64,000 nt of DNA from Novosphingobium sp. ST904 (GTDB lineage Bacteria; Pseudomonadota; Alphaproteobacteria; Sphingomonadales; Sphingomonadaceae), in contig NZ_LGJH01000140.1 of NCBI RefSeq assembly GCF_001298105.1, forward strand, positions 22,492-86,491. Reading direction: 5' to 3'. The notes beneath the pieces were generated by a model. The model did no database searches. It saw only the letters and a program-made list of their open reading frames with translations, and was not told the origin of the DNA. Made by a program: the position numbers and the translations under genes. How positions within the stretch are numbered: position 1 is the first letter of the stretch; each line of letters begins with the position of its first letter. This document shows, in pieces, positions 28,637 to 38,471 of this stretch.

Positions 28637-29529
28637 TTGCTGCCCTTCTTCGGGAGGCGCTTGATGATGGCGCTGGTATCGAGGCGGCCGCCGCCCTGTG
28701 CCTGGATGTCGGCGAAGAACTGGTCGATCAGCGCGGCAACGGGAAGCGAGACGCCGAGCCCGCGTCCCTCATCAAGGCTGAGGCCGAGATCCTTGCGCAT
28801 CCAGTCGATCGCGAAGCCGAAATCGAAATCGTCGGCGTTCATCGAGTGCCAGCGATTGTCCATCTGCCAGGACTGCGCCGCGCCGCCGGAAATCGCCTCG
28901 TAGACCTTGTCCATGTCGAGATGGGAGGCCTGCGCGAAGCGCACGGCTTCGGCCAGCGCGGCGACATTGCCCGCGATGCAGATCTGGTTGGCCATCTTGG
29001 CGATCTGGCCGGAGCCCGCCTTGCCGACGTGGACGATGCGGCTGGAATAGGCCTCCATCACCGGATGCGCGGCTTCGACGGCTTCATCGCGGCCGCCGCA
29101 CATCAGGGTGAGCGTGCCCTTTTCGGCGCCGATCTGCGATCCGGTCATCGGTGCGTCCACGCAATGGATGCGCAGGTCCCGCGCCTCGACCGAGATCTGG
29201 CGGGCGATGCGTGCCGAGACGGTGGTGTGATCGATGAACACGCCGCCTTTCTTGAGCATGCGGAACACGCCGTTCGGGCCGAGCACGACTTCCGAGAGAT
29301 CGTCGTCGTTGCCCACGCAGGTTATCACCACGTCGGCGTCCTGCGCCGCATGGGCAGGGTTGGCGGCAATGCGATGGGCAAGGCCCGGATTGTCTTCGGA
29401 CCACTTGCGCGCCCGCTCGGGCGAGCGGTTGAAGATGGTGAGTTCGTGCCCGGCCAGCGCGATATGCCGCGCGATCGCGCCGCCCATCACACCCAGCCCG
29501 ATGAAGGAAACCTTGCGTTTTTCGCTCAT
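28633..29529 (-). CDS. NAD(P)-dependent beta-hydroxyacid dehydrogenase (3-hydroxyisobutyrate dehydrogenase family)
   Basis: 298-residue cytoplasmic oxidoreductase. Rossmann motif VSFIGLGVMGGAIARHI at the N-terminus, substrate-binding DAPMTGSQIGAEKGTL (about 131-146) and the catalytic-Lys segment GKAGSGQIAKMANQI (Lys about 181) define the HIBADH/tartronate-semialdehyde reductase superfamily. The true substrate (3-hydroxyisobutyrate, tartronate semialdehyde, succinate semialdehyde) cannot be told. First gene of a two-gene operon with the amidohydrolase, divergent from ilvA. Confidence 0.88.
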   Translation of the reverse strand: MSEKRKVSFIGLGVMGGAIARHIALAGHELTIFNRSPERARKWSEDNPGLAHRIAANPAHAAQDADVVITCVGNDDDLSEVVLGPNGVFRMLKKGGVFIDHTTVSARIARQISVEARDLRIHCVDAPMTGSQIGAEKGTLTLMCGGRDEAVEAAHPVMEAYSSRIVHVGKAGSGQIAKMANQICIAGNVAALAEAVRFAQASHLDMDKVYEAISGGAAQSWQMDNRWHSMNADDFDFGFAIDWMRKDLGLSLDEGRGLGVSLPVAALIDQFFADIQAQGGGRLDTSAIIKRLPKKGSK

Positions 29530-29760
29530 GGCAAGGGTTCTAGCGGTTTTTGCACGAAAGCAAACCGCAAGCGGGATCGAATCTGTTCGTTCCGGGGTGG
29601 AACATGCGCCTGCACGGCGTCAACGGCGAGCGGCGTTGCGATCTGGGCATGTCTTCGGTAGCGGCATTCCGGACAATAATATTACCCGGTTGATCGCGGC
29701 CGGGAATTTTTCCGAACGCTTTGCTTTCCATTTGTCCCGCTTTCCGTTAGGCGCGGCGCC

Positions 29761-31013
29761 ATGGAACAGCCATTGCTCAAGATCGCCGCGGAGCCTCAAG
29801 AGGCCCTGCTGACTGCCGAAGACATTCGTGCGGCGGCCGAGCGCATTATCGGCAAGGTCGTCCACACGCCGACGCTCTATTCGAAGACGCTCAGCGCGAT
29901 CACCGGCGCCGATATCTGGCTCAAGTTCGAAAACCTCCAGTTCACCGCCGCCTACAAGGAACGCGGCGCGCTCAATGCCCTTCTTCTGCTTGACGACGAG
30001 CGCAAATCGCGAGGCGTGATCGCGGCCTCGGCTGGCAACCATGCGCAGGGCCTGTCCTATCACGGCACCCGGCTCGGCGTGCCGGTTACCACGTGATGCC
30101 GCGCACCACCCCCACCGTGAAAGTCATGCAGACCGAGAGCGTGGGCGGGAAAGTGGTCCTGGAGGGTGAGAGCTTCGATGAGGCTTATGCCCATGCCCGC
30201 AAGCTGGAAACCGAACTCGGCCTGACCTTCATCCACCCCTTCGACCATCCGCACGTCGCCGCAGGGCAGGGCACCGTCGCGCTTGAAATGCTGGAGGACG
30301 TCCCGGAAATCGATACGCTGGTGCTGCCGATCGGCGGCGGCGGCCTTGCCACCGGGATGGGTACGGCCGCCCGCGCGATCAAGCCGGATATCCGCCTCGT
30401 CGGTGTGGAGGCACAGCTCTATCCCTCGATGTACAACCTGCTCAAGGGCACCAGCCTGCCGATCGGCGGCGATACGCTGGCGGAAGGTATCGCGGTCTTC
30501 GCGCCCGGCCAGTTCACCTCGTCGGTGCTGCGCGAACTGCTCGACGAGTTCCTGCTGGTAAGCGAATCAGGCATCGAGAGCGCGCTGGCGCTCCTGCTCC
30601 AGATCGAGAAGACGCTGGTGGAAGGCGCCGGCGCCACCGGGCTCGCGGCGGTCATGGCCAACCGCGAACTGTTCGCGGGCCGCAAGGTGGGCATCGTCCT
30701 GTCGGGCGGCAACATTGATACCCGTCTGCTGGCGAACGTGCTGCTGCGCGACCTTGCCCGATCCGGCCGGCTTGCCCGCCTGCGGATCGGCCTTCAGGAC
30801 CGTGCCGGCGCGCTGTTCAAGGTCGCCAAGGTGTTCCACGAGCATAACGTCAACATCATCGAGGTGTTCCACCAGCGCATCTTCACGCACCTGCCCGCCA
30901 AGGGCCTGGTGACCGAGATCGAGTGCGAGGCGCGTGACAAGGCGCAGCTCGACGCGCTCGTCGCGGGGCTGCGGCGTGAAGGCTACGAAGTGAAGCAGGT
31001 CGAGACCGAGTAG
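29761..31013 (+). CDS. ilvA: Threonine ammonia-lyase (short ACT-containing form), frameshifted as sequenced
   Basis: PLP enzyme converting L-threonine to 2-oxobutyrate. The PLP-lysine motif FTAAYKERGALN is at about residues 61-72, the Ser/Gly phosphate loop VLPIGGGGLATGMG further on, and a C-terminal ACT-like domain begins at LRIGLQDRAGALFKVAK. The frame breaks at about 30091: GVPVTT then stop, where relatives read GVPVT(I/T)VMPRTTP; restoring one base gives about 417 residues. Length and the single ACT domain fit the TdcB/IlvA form common in alphaproteobacteria. A terminator follows. Confidence 0.9.
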
Positions 31014-31331
31014 TTATCGGCTCGAACGGCATTCGTCCGGATCAACGTAAAAGCGCGGAGGGGCATTCCCTCCGCCGCCTTTTGCTTTTTTCGGACAAGC
31101 GGCAGTGTTAACTGTGTGGGCCATATCTGCTAACGGTCTCAGGCTGGAAAGAACCGATCCGGGACAACCTGACGAAAACGGAACCCACTTGGTCACGATT
31201 CAGGCGAGGCTGAACCGGATTCGTGGTTAAAACGCTTTCAACAGCCCCATCGGCTATGCATATTCAGGGCTAACGCGGAGAATCCCCCGGGAGGGGCGGC
31301 TTTCCATCAGTCTAGAGGATAACCTTCGTCC
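31014..31331. other. Intergenic region between ilvA and bpt
   Basis: 318 bp. It holds the ilvA terminator (31055-31091), then about 240 bp of moderately AT-rich sequence with GTTAACTGTG (31109-31118) and GTGGTTAAAACGC as possible promoter pieces. AATCCCCCGGGAGGGG (31281-31296) lies about 40 nt before bpt. No open frame, tRNA or riboswitch was recognised. Confidence 0.4.
31055..31091 (+). terminator. Intrinsic terminator of ilvA
   Basis: GCGGAGGG-GCATT-CCCTCCGC, perfect 8-bp stem, followed by CGCCTTTTGCTTTTTT. 42 nt past the ilvA stop. Confidence 0.85.
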
Positions 31332-32171
31332 GTGACGGCACCCGTTCGTTTTCCCCGGTTCTTCGTGACCAGCCCGGCCCCGTGCCCCTATCTGCCGGGC
31401 CGCAGCGAACGGAAAGTGTTCACCGAACTCAAGGGCCCTCACGCCGATTCGCTGAACGACGCGCTGGGCCGCATCGGCTTCCGCCGCAGCCAGACGGTGG
31501 CCTATCGTCCGTCCTGCCTCGATTGCAACGCTTGCGTCTCGGTGCGGGTGGTCGCGGATGAATTCGTCGCCTCCAGCACGCAGAAGCGCCTGATGAAGCG
31601 CAACGGCGATCTGGTCGCCACGGTCTGCCGGCCATGGTCCACCAGCGAACAGTTCGAACTGCTCCAGAACTATCTCTCGGTGCGCCATCCCGAAGGCGGG
31701 ATGACCTCGATGGACGAAGTCGACTTTGCGGACATGGTCGAACATACCCCCGTCACCAGCTACGTCATCGAGTATCGCGAACCTTCGGTGGACGGCGTTA
31801 CGCCGGGCCGTCTCGTCGGCGCCTGCCTGACCGACCGCCAGTGCGACGGTCTGTCGATGATCTACAGCTTCTACGATCCCCATCACGAAGCGCGGCAGGG
31901 GCTGGGGACCTACATCATCCTCGATCATATCCAGCGTGCCACCGAGATGGGGCTATCCTACGTCTACCTTGGTTACTGGGTCGAAGGCTCGCCGCGGATG
32001 CAGTACAAGGTGCGCTTCCGCCCCATGGAAAAGCTCGGCCGCACCGGGTGGGAGCGTCTTGCCGCCGAGGATCAGGAACGCCTGATCGCCGCCGCCGTGG
32101 CCAATCCCCGCAGTCGTGCCGACGTGGGCGAAGGTGTGCGCAAGGACGGCGTGCCCTCCATCGCCCAGTAA
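31332..32171 (+). CDS. bpt: Aspartate/glutamate leucyltransferase (arginyltransferase family)
   Basis: Transfers leucine from Leu-tRNA to proteins with N-terminal Asp or Glu, marking them for ClpAP through the N-degron route. 279 residues from a GTG start ([10 protein letters not shown]). Conserved N-terminal Cys-rich segment [15 protein letters not shown], central RLMKRNGDL, and the C-terminal acyltransferase (GNAT-like) region with [20 protein letters not shown] and [15 protein letters not shown]. Bacterial Bpt and eukaryotic ATE1 share this fold; the Bpt assignment follows from length and lineage. The lysozyme gene is convergent, 12 nt away. Confidence 0.92.
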   Translation: MTAPVRFPRFFVTSPAPCPYLPGRSERKVFTELKGPHADSLNDALGRIGFRRSQTVAYRPSCLDCNACVSVRVVADEFVASSTQKRLMKRNGDLVATVCRPWSTSEQFELLQNYLSVRHPEGGMTSMDEVDFADMVEHTPVTSYVIEYREPSVDGVTPGRLVGACLTDRQCDGLSMIYSFYDPHHEARQGLGTYIILDHIQRATEMGLSYVYLGYWVEGSPRMQYKVRFRPMEKLGRTGWERLAAEDQERLIAAAVANPRSRADVGEGVRKDGVPSIAQ

Positions 32172-32183
32172 GCGCGGTATCCT

Positions 32184-32777
32184 TCAGGCGAGGGCGTAAA
32201 GCTTCGCTTCGTCCTCGCGCCTGCGTTTCAGGCCTTCCAGCACCTTGCCGTCATTGTAGATCCATTTCCCGAACTGCGCCGCCGCTTCGGCGAAGCGGCC
32301 CTCCCTGTGCAGGCGGGTGAGCGTGGCCTTGGCGATGGCCCCGGTGTTGTAGTGGAAAGAGACCAGCGCATTGAACTGGTTGGGCGTGGTGGCCGCGCCG
32401 CCGATTGCCGTGCGGACCTGGCGGACGTAACGCTCGATCTCGCTTTCGAACCGGGCGTCACACTGAGCCTGCGTCCAGACTGTGCCCGGACCGATATCGG
32501 TGCCGGTCGATCCCCAGCCGATGGTCCAGGGCTTGCCGTCCCTGCTGCCGGGATCGGGGTAGGCTTCGAAAAGGCCATCGGCGCGGCGCCTGGCGCAACC
32601 CTCCCATTTGTGGATCAGCGCGCGGCCGGACGCGCCGAGGGTGGGAACGGCGGCGGCGGGCGGTTCCTCGCCCAGTCCCCGGTCGATCGCGGCGTCCAGC
32701 GCGATGACGTCGGCGGCGGTGAACCCGCGGCCGAGCAACTGTCGAACTTCGTCGAAAATCGGCTTGCGATCGAGCAT
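32184..32777 (-). CDS. GH24 (phage-type) lysozyme
   Basis: 197 residues, muramidase cleaving the MurNAc-GlcNAc bond. An N-terminal ~50-residue segment (FDEVRQLLGRGFTAADVIALD) of unknown role precedes the GH24 domain: catalytic Glu in HKWEGC (about residue 58), then TIGWGSTGTDIGPG, NQFNALVSFHYNTGA and FGKWIYNDGKVLEGLKRRR. No classical signal peptide is evident, as in endolysins needing a holin or in cytoplasmic-stored lysozymes. No phage structural genes are nearby, so a stand-alone or domesticated endolysin is likelier than a prophage. Confidence 0.85.
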   Translation of the reverse strand: MLDRKPIFDEVRQLLGRGFTAADVIALDAAIDRGLGEEPPAAAVPTLGASGRALIHKWEGCARRRADGLFEAYPDPGSRDGKPWTIGWGSTGTDIGPGTVWTQAQCDARFESEIERYVRQVRTAIGGAATTPNQFNALVSFHYNTGAIAKATLTRLHREGRFAEAAAQFGKWIYNDGKVLEGLKRRREDEAKLYALA

Positions 32778-32863
32778 CTGCCTCTCCTTGCTGGTGGGAA
32801 AGGCCGATCAATTAAGCCGGACCGGGGGGTGTAGGAAAATGGTTTTTACAGGCGCGGGCCCGA

Positions 32864-33439
32864 TCAGAGCTTCTTCAGCACACCGTTGACCGGGATCGCG
32901 ATGCTGGAACCGCCTGCCACGGGATCGCCGTCGAAGCTTGCCTGCGTGCCGTCCTCGGCGGTCACGGTCACGGTAGGGCCGGCCTGCGTGAAGGTCAGGG
33001 TGCCGCCGCCCAGCGTGGGAATCTCGATCTTGCCGTCCTTGCTGGCCTTGATGGCCGCGGAAATGTCCTGCGGCGTCATGTAGCCGGTCAGCATGTGGTC
33101 CTTGATGAGCGCGGCAAGGGCGGCATGGTCGTCCGCCTCGGTAAGCTGCTTGGCCGGATCGCCCAGCTTTGCGAAAGCATCGTCCTCCGGCGCGATCAGG
33201 GTGTAGCTGGCCTTCTCGCGGAACACGCCTTCGATGCCGGTTTCCTTGAGCGCTTCGGCCACGGTCTGCAGGCCGTCCGTATTGTCGAGCGCATCGGGCA
33301 GCGATGCTGACGCCGGCATCGCGCCATCCGCCGCGGACGTCGCGCCGGCCTGTTCCCCGGCGCCGTCCTTCCCCGAACAGGCGGCAAGCGAGAGCCCCGC
33401 AGCGGCGAGCAGCACGATTCCGATACCTTCCTTGCGCAT
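32864..33439 (-). CDS. Fasciclin-domain lipoprotein
   Basis: 191 residues. Lipoprotein signal with lipobox LSLAAC (Cys about 21), a Gly/Ala-rich linker, then one FAS1 domain (about 55-191) with the H1-box-like YTLIAPEDDAFAKL and the H2-like SIAIPVNGVLKKL terminus. FAS1 domains usually mediate adhesion or matrix interaction at the cell surface. It starts 22 nt after the stop of the upstream secreted repeat protein on the same strand, suggesting co-expression. Confidence 0.88.
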   Translation of the reverse strand: MRKEGIGIVLLAAAGLSLAACSGKDGAGEQAGATSAADGAMPASASLPDALDNTDGLQTVAEALKETGIEGVFREKASYTLIAPEDDAFAKLGDPAKQLTEADDHAALAALIKDHMLTGYMTPQDISAAIKASKDGKIEIPTLGGGTLTFTQAGPTVTVTAEDGTQASFDGDPVAGGSSIAIPVNGVLKKL

Positions 33440-33461
33440 GTACTTCCTCCAGTAACGCCGG

Positions 33462-34628
33462 TCAGGCGAGCAGTTTCGATAGCCGCCCGGACAAGGCGTG
33501 TGGCCGGATCGAGCTGGTAGATATAGCCGTCGCTGTAGCGGTAGAGTGCGTCCGTCCCGTCCGAATACTGATCGCGGTAGCCGTAGGGCACGTTGTAGAC
33601 GTCATAGCCCGCTGGCATGGCCTGGCCGACCTGTACACGACTGCCGACGAGAAGCGCGGCAATCCCGGTGATCGCGGCATTTTCGGGTTTCACCCGGTAG
33701 ATCGTGTTGTCGTAGTAGCGATAGGAGCCTTCGGAACCGAGGCCGTAATAGCTCGTGTAATAGCCCGGCAGCGCTACCGGCTTGTAGGTTCCTGGCCAGT
33801 TCCGCCCTACCGCCAGCGCACCGCCCAACAGGGGTACGTAGCTGGCCACGGAATTGCCCGTGCCGATGCGCAACATGTAGCCGTCCGCATAGCGATAGCG
33901 CGTCTCGTCGTCGTAGCCGCGCGAGAACCAGCCGGGGTCATGCCATGCATGGCTGGGAGGATGCGTTTCGGCGGGGAGCTTGCAGCCGGCGAACTTCCGA
34001 TCGAGCCCGGGCGGCAGCCATTGAAATGCGGCTGCCTGTCGGCGGCGGCCCATCCCATGTCGTCCTTCCGGGTGACGACCCGTACCCGGTCGTTGGTGGG
34101 GACGCGGAATTCGCGGCCATGTGCGTCCTTGTAACCGATCTCGCGGATATCCTCCCGGCGCGCGGGTTGCCCGGAACGTGGGGTTTCGGGGCGGGCGCCG
34201 TCAGGCTGGCGCTCGTTGTTCTTTTTCACTTGCTCGGGATGGGACTGGCCAGGCTGTTCGCGCCGCGCCTGATCCTGCTGGCGCTGCTCTCGCTGGGCGG
34301 TTTCGCGGTTTTGCGCCTCGGCGGATGCGCGCTGCTCCGGGCTCGTGCGGCCCGGCTGGTCGCGGCTGGACTGCTCCCGATTCCCCTCCTCTCGACTCCC
34401 CTGTTCGCGAGGTGCCTGATCCCGAGGGGGTGCTTCCTTGCGGGCTTGCTCGGCGTGCTGCTGTTCGGAGCGTTGCTGCTGTTGGCGGGCTTCCGGTCGA
34501 TCGGGCCGGGGCCCGCTCTCGGCAGGCCTATCTCCCGAAGGCCGATCTCCGGCAGGCTGGGCAACGGCAGAACCGGCGGCAAGCGCCAGAGCGGCAGCCC
34601 CCGCAAGCCATGTGCAATTCCTGGGCAT
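33462..34628 (-). CDS. Secreted low-complexity protein with GYxYRY-type repeats, two frameshifts as sequenced
   Basis: Unknown function. Signal peptide (CTWLAGAAALALAAGSAVAQ), then about 130 residues very rich in Gln, Arg, Glu and Pro (EARQQQQRSEQQHAEQARKE). A structured C-terminal half repeats the pattern RYADGYMLRI, YRYYDNTIYRVKP, YRYSDGYIYQLDP, with a GYYTSYYGL segment between. One T is missing near 34026 (TTTT read as TTT) and two bases near 33480; repair gives about 389 residues ending AAISKLLA, the kind of ending seen in related sphingomonad proteins. The low-complexity part suggests an extended cell-wall or periplasm-spanning linker. Confidence 0.6.
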
Positions 34629-34742
34629 CGCTGCTTCTCCTTTTCGGCGAAGGGAAACGCGGGGCGACGATAGCTGTTCCAGACTGGGTTGTCGTCAACC
34701 GCCGTAACGGAACGTCGCGCGGCAAGAGCATATGACCTAACG

Positions 34743-34772
34743 AAAAGGGCGCCCGGATTGCTCCGGGCGCCC
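34743..34772 (-). terminator. Intrinsic terminator of glnA (minus strand)
   Basis: GGGCGCCCGGA-TTGC-TCCGGGCGCCC, perfect 11-bp stem; on the minus strand it is followed by TTTTCGTT. It lies 45 nt beyond the glnA stop. Confidence 0.85.
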
Positions 34773-34817
34773 CACTCGGCGAACTGATGCTCCTTCCCCG
34801 AAGGGGAGGAGGCGCGA

Positions 34818-36226
34818 TCAGGCGCTGTAGTACATGTCGAACTCGACGGCCGACGGCGTGGTTTCCCAGCGCAGCACTTCCGGCCACTTCAGTTCGAGGT
34901 ACGATTCGATCTGGTCGACGGTGAACACGCCGCCTTCGAGAAGGAAGGCATGGTCGGCCTGGAGCGAATCGAGCGCTTCACGCAGCGAACCGCAGACGGT
35001 CGGCACTTCGGCGAGTTCGGCCGGCGGCAGATCGTAAAGGTTCTTGTCCATGGCTTCGCCCGGGTGGATCTTGTTCTTGATCCCGTCGAGACCGGCCATG
35101 AGCAGCGCGGCGTAGCAGAGGTAGGGGTTGGCCATCGCGTCGGGGAAGCGGAATTCCACGCGCTTTGCCTTGTCACCCGCACCGTAGGGGATGCGGCACG
35201 AAGCGGAGCGGTTGCGGGCCGAGTAGGCCAGCAGCACCGGAGCTTCGTAGCCCGGCACCAGGCGCTTGTAGCTGTTGGTGGTCGGGTTGGTGAAGGCGTT
35301 CAGGGCCTTGGCGTGCTTGATGACGCCGCCGATGAAGTACAGGCACATGTCCGACAGGCCGGCATAGCCGTTACCGGCGAACAGCGGGTTACCCTTGTCC
35401 CAGATCGAGATGTGGGTGTGCATGCCCGAGCCGTTGTCCTTCATGATCGGCTTCGGCATGAACGTGGCGGTCTTGCCATATGCCTGTGCAACCATGTGGA
35501 CGACGTACTTGTAGATCTGCATGCGGTCGGCAGTGGTGACCAGCGTGCCGAAGGTCAGGCCGAGTTCGTGCTGGGCAGCAGCCACTTCGTGGTGGTGCTT
35601 GTCGCAGGGCAGGCCCATTTCGAGCATGGTGGTGACCATCTCGCCGCGGATGTCCACGGCCGAGTCAACCGGAGCGACCGGGAAGTAGCCGCCCTTGGCG
35701 CGCGGACGGTGGGCAAGGTTGCCGGTGTCATAGGACTTGTCCGAGTTGCCGGGCAGCTCGATGTCGTCGATCTTGAAGCCGTTGCCTTCGTAGCCGTCGT
35801 AGAACTTCACGTCGTCGAACATGAAGAATTCGGCTTCGGGGCCGACGTACACGGTGTCGCCGAAACCGGCCGACTTGACGAAGGCTTCGGCGCGCTTCGC
35901 GGTCGAGCGCGGGTCGCGGGCGTAGAGGTCACCGGTCGAGGGTTCCACGATGTCGCAGAACAGGATGAGCATCGGGGTGGCCGAGAACGGATCGACGTAA
36001 ACGGCGTCGAGGTCGGGCTTGAGGATCATGTCCGACTCGTTGATGGCCTTCCAGCCCTCGATCGACGAACCGTCGAACATCAGGCCGTCTTCCAGCTCTC
36101 CTCGCCGAGGATCGAAGCGACCATGGTGAGGTGCTGCCACTTGCCCTTCGGGTCGGTGAAACGCAGATCAACCCACTCGATCTCTTCGTCCTTGATCCTC
36201 TTGAGGACGTCCTTTGCACTAGCCAT
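34818..36226 (-). CDS. glnA: Glutamine synthetase type I, frameshifted as sequenced
   Basis: ATP-dependent amidation of glutamate; dodecameric, main ammonia-assimilating enzyme. The true start is ATG 36224-36226 ([18 protein letters not shown]), with GGAG upstream. One base is lost near 36097 (GAGGAGGAG read as GAGGAGAG), which pushes the rest, from [12 protein letters not shown], into another frame. Repaired length is about 469 residues. Active-site segments are present: [34 protein letters not shown] and the Tyr adenylylation loop NLYDLPP of GSI-beta. It lies 168 nt downstream of glnB. No ntrBC follows. Confidence 0.96.
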
Positions 36227-36394
36227 TAGAGTAGTCTCCAGTGATGCTCTTCCGATCCCGAAAGAGGCTTGGGTTTGTCATTGTCCACGGGACGTCCCCG
36301 GCCCCCGCCGGTTCATCCCGATCCGGCCGAAGCCGGGCAATAGGATTCCGGCCTGCGCCGGGATAAATGCGATAAGCGGGGGCCGACCCCTATA

Positions 36395-37131
<737 letters not shown>

Positions 37132-38055
37132 TCAGAGCCGCAGGCCCGCTGTCTCGGGAAGACCGGCCATCAGGTTGAGGTTCTGCACTGCGGCGCCGCT
37201 CGCCCCCTTGCCCAGATTGTCGAGCGTGGCGACGAGACGGGCCTGAGAGCCGTCCTTCGCGCCGAGGACCCGCAGCGTCAGGCTGTCCACCGGCTCCATG
37301 GAGGCGCGCAGCAGCAATTCGTCGGGCTGGTCGTCCACCACGGTGACGATTTCGCTGCCGGCATAGAAGCCGGAGAGCGCGGCGCGCAGGTCGGCAGGCG
37401 TTCCGGCACCGGACATCATCGAGAGGTGCAGGGGGACTTCCACCAGCATCCCGCGATGGGCAGGTACCACCGCCGGTGCGAAGATCGGGGCGTGAGCGAG
37501 GCCGACGTGCGTCGTCATCTCGGGCACATGCTTGTGGCCGAGCGCCAGGCCGTAAGCGCGGAAGGCGATGTCGCGGTCTTCCTCGAAACGGCCGATCAGC
37601 GCCTTGCCGCCGCCCGAATAGCCGGAGACCGCGTGGCAGACGTAAGGCCAGTCAGCCGGGAGCAGGCCCGCCTTGACCAAGGGAGCGACCAGCGCGATGA
37701 ACCCGGTCGGGTAACAGCCGGGATTGCTGACGAAACGCGCGGCGGCAACTGCTTCTCGGCCGATCACTTCGGGGAAGCCGTAAGTCCAGTCCGGTGCCAC
37801 GCGGTGCGCCGAGGAGGCGTCGATCACGCGGGTCGTGTCATTGCGGATCATGCCGACGGCGGCTTTCGCTGCATCGTCGGGCAGGCAGAGGATCACGAAA
37901 TCCGCCGCGTTCAGTGCTTCGGCGCGGGCATCGTCGTCCTTGCGGCGGGCATCGTCGAGGACGATCAGTTCGAACTCGGCGCGGCCCTCGAGCCGCTCGG
38001 CGATTTCGAGGCCGGTGGTGCCGGCCGCGCCGTCGATGAAGACCGTCTTCGTCAT
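37132..38055 (-). CDS. argC: N-acetyl-gamma-glutamyl-phosphate reductase
   Basis: NADPH-dependent reduction of N-acetylglutamyl phosphate to the semialdehyde, third step of arginine biosynthesis. 307 residues, the short (type 2) ArgC. N-terminal nucleotide-binding FIDGAAGTTGLEIAERL, catalytic Cys in FVSNPGCYPTGFIALV (about residue 111), and GYSGGGKALIGRFEED. The ATG shares one base with the stop of the upstream SH3-domain gene (TGATG). Terminal gene of a three-gene operon beginning with the aminopeptidase at 39866. Confidence 0.95.
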   Translation of the reverse strand: MTKTVFIDGAAGTTGLEIAERLEGRAEFELIVLDDARRKDDDARAEALNAADFVILCLPDDAAKAAVGMIRNDTTRVIDASSAHRVAPDWTYGFPEVIGREAVAAARFVSNPGCYPTGFIALVAPLVKAGLLPADWPYVCHAVSGYSGGGKALIGRFEEDRDIAFRAYGLALGHKHVPEMTTHVGLAHAPIFAPAVVPAHRGMLVEVPLHLSMMSGAGTPADLRAALSGFYAGSEIVTVVDDQPDELLLRASMEPVDSLTLRVLGAKDGSQARLVATLDNLGKGASGAAVQNLNLMAGLPETAGLRL

Positions 38056-38408
38056 CAGTCTTGCGCCTTCAGAGCATCGAGCGGGAGATAGCCGACCTGG
38101 CCGTCTTCGCCGAACTGGCCCCAGGCCCAGTTTCCGGCGATGTCGAGCACGTTGAAGGTTTCACCCTCGGGCAGGTCGCGAATCGGTTCTGCATCCGTGC
38201 GTCCGGTAACGCGCAGCACCGCGCCGGCCAGGATCGCGTGCGGCATCGGCACGGCGTAATGCGGTACGAAGCAAAGCCCGGCCAGCTTGATGTGCGCAAG
38301 GTCGCCGCGCACGGGCAGGCATCCGGGATCCGCGGTCACGCTCGGCCCGGTCATGGCAAGCAGCCCATCGATCCGGGGAGGGCGGGTATAGGAATCCTCA
38401 GTGGCCAA
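38055..38408 (-). CDS. SH3-domain protein
   Basis: 117-residue cytoplasmic protein with no signal peptide. The C-terminal half is a bacterial SH3-type barrel (VLRVTGRTDAEPIRDLPEGE, FNVLDIAGNWAWGQF, GQVGYLPLDAL). The N-terminal half (CLPVRGDLAHIKLAGLCFVPHYAVP) resembles the region seen in proteins paired with leucyl-aminopeptidase/NlpC genes in alphaproteobacteria. No catalytic Cys-His pair is obvious in this short product, so it may be a lone SH3 module. Lies 63 nt after the aminopeptidase and overlaps argC by one base. Confidence 0.7.
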   Translation of the reverse strand: MATEDSYTRPPRIDGLLAMTGPSVTADPGCLPVRGDLAHIKLAGLCFVPHYAVPMPHAILAGAVLRVTGRTDAEPIRDLPEGETFNVLDIAGNWAWGQFGEDGQVGYLPLDALKAQD

Positions 38409-38471
38409 CGCGGGTGCTTCTCCAAATGCAAAGATGCGCGCGCTTAGCGGGGGCGTGGCAAAGACGCAAGT

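Noticed and set aside
32184..34628. Prophage remnant around the lysozyme
   Set aside because: No integrase, capsid, tail, holin or attachment-like direct repeats were seen on either side; neighbours are ordinary chromosomal genes.
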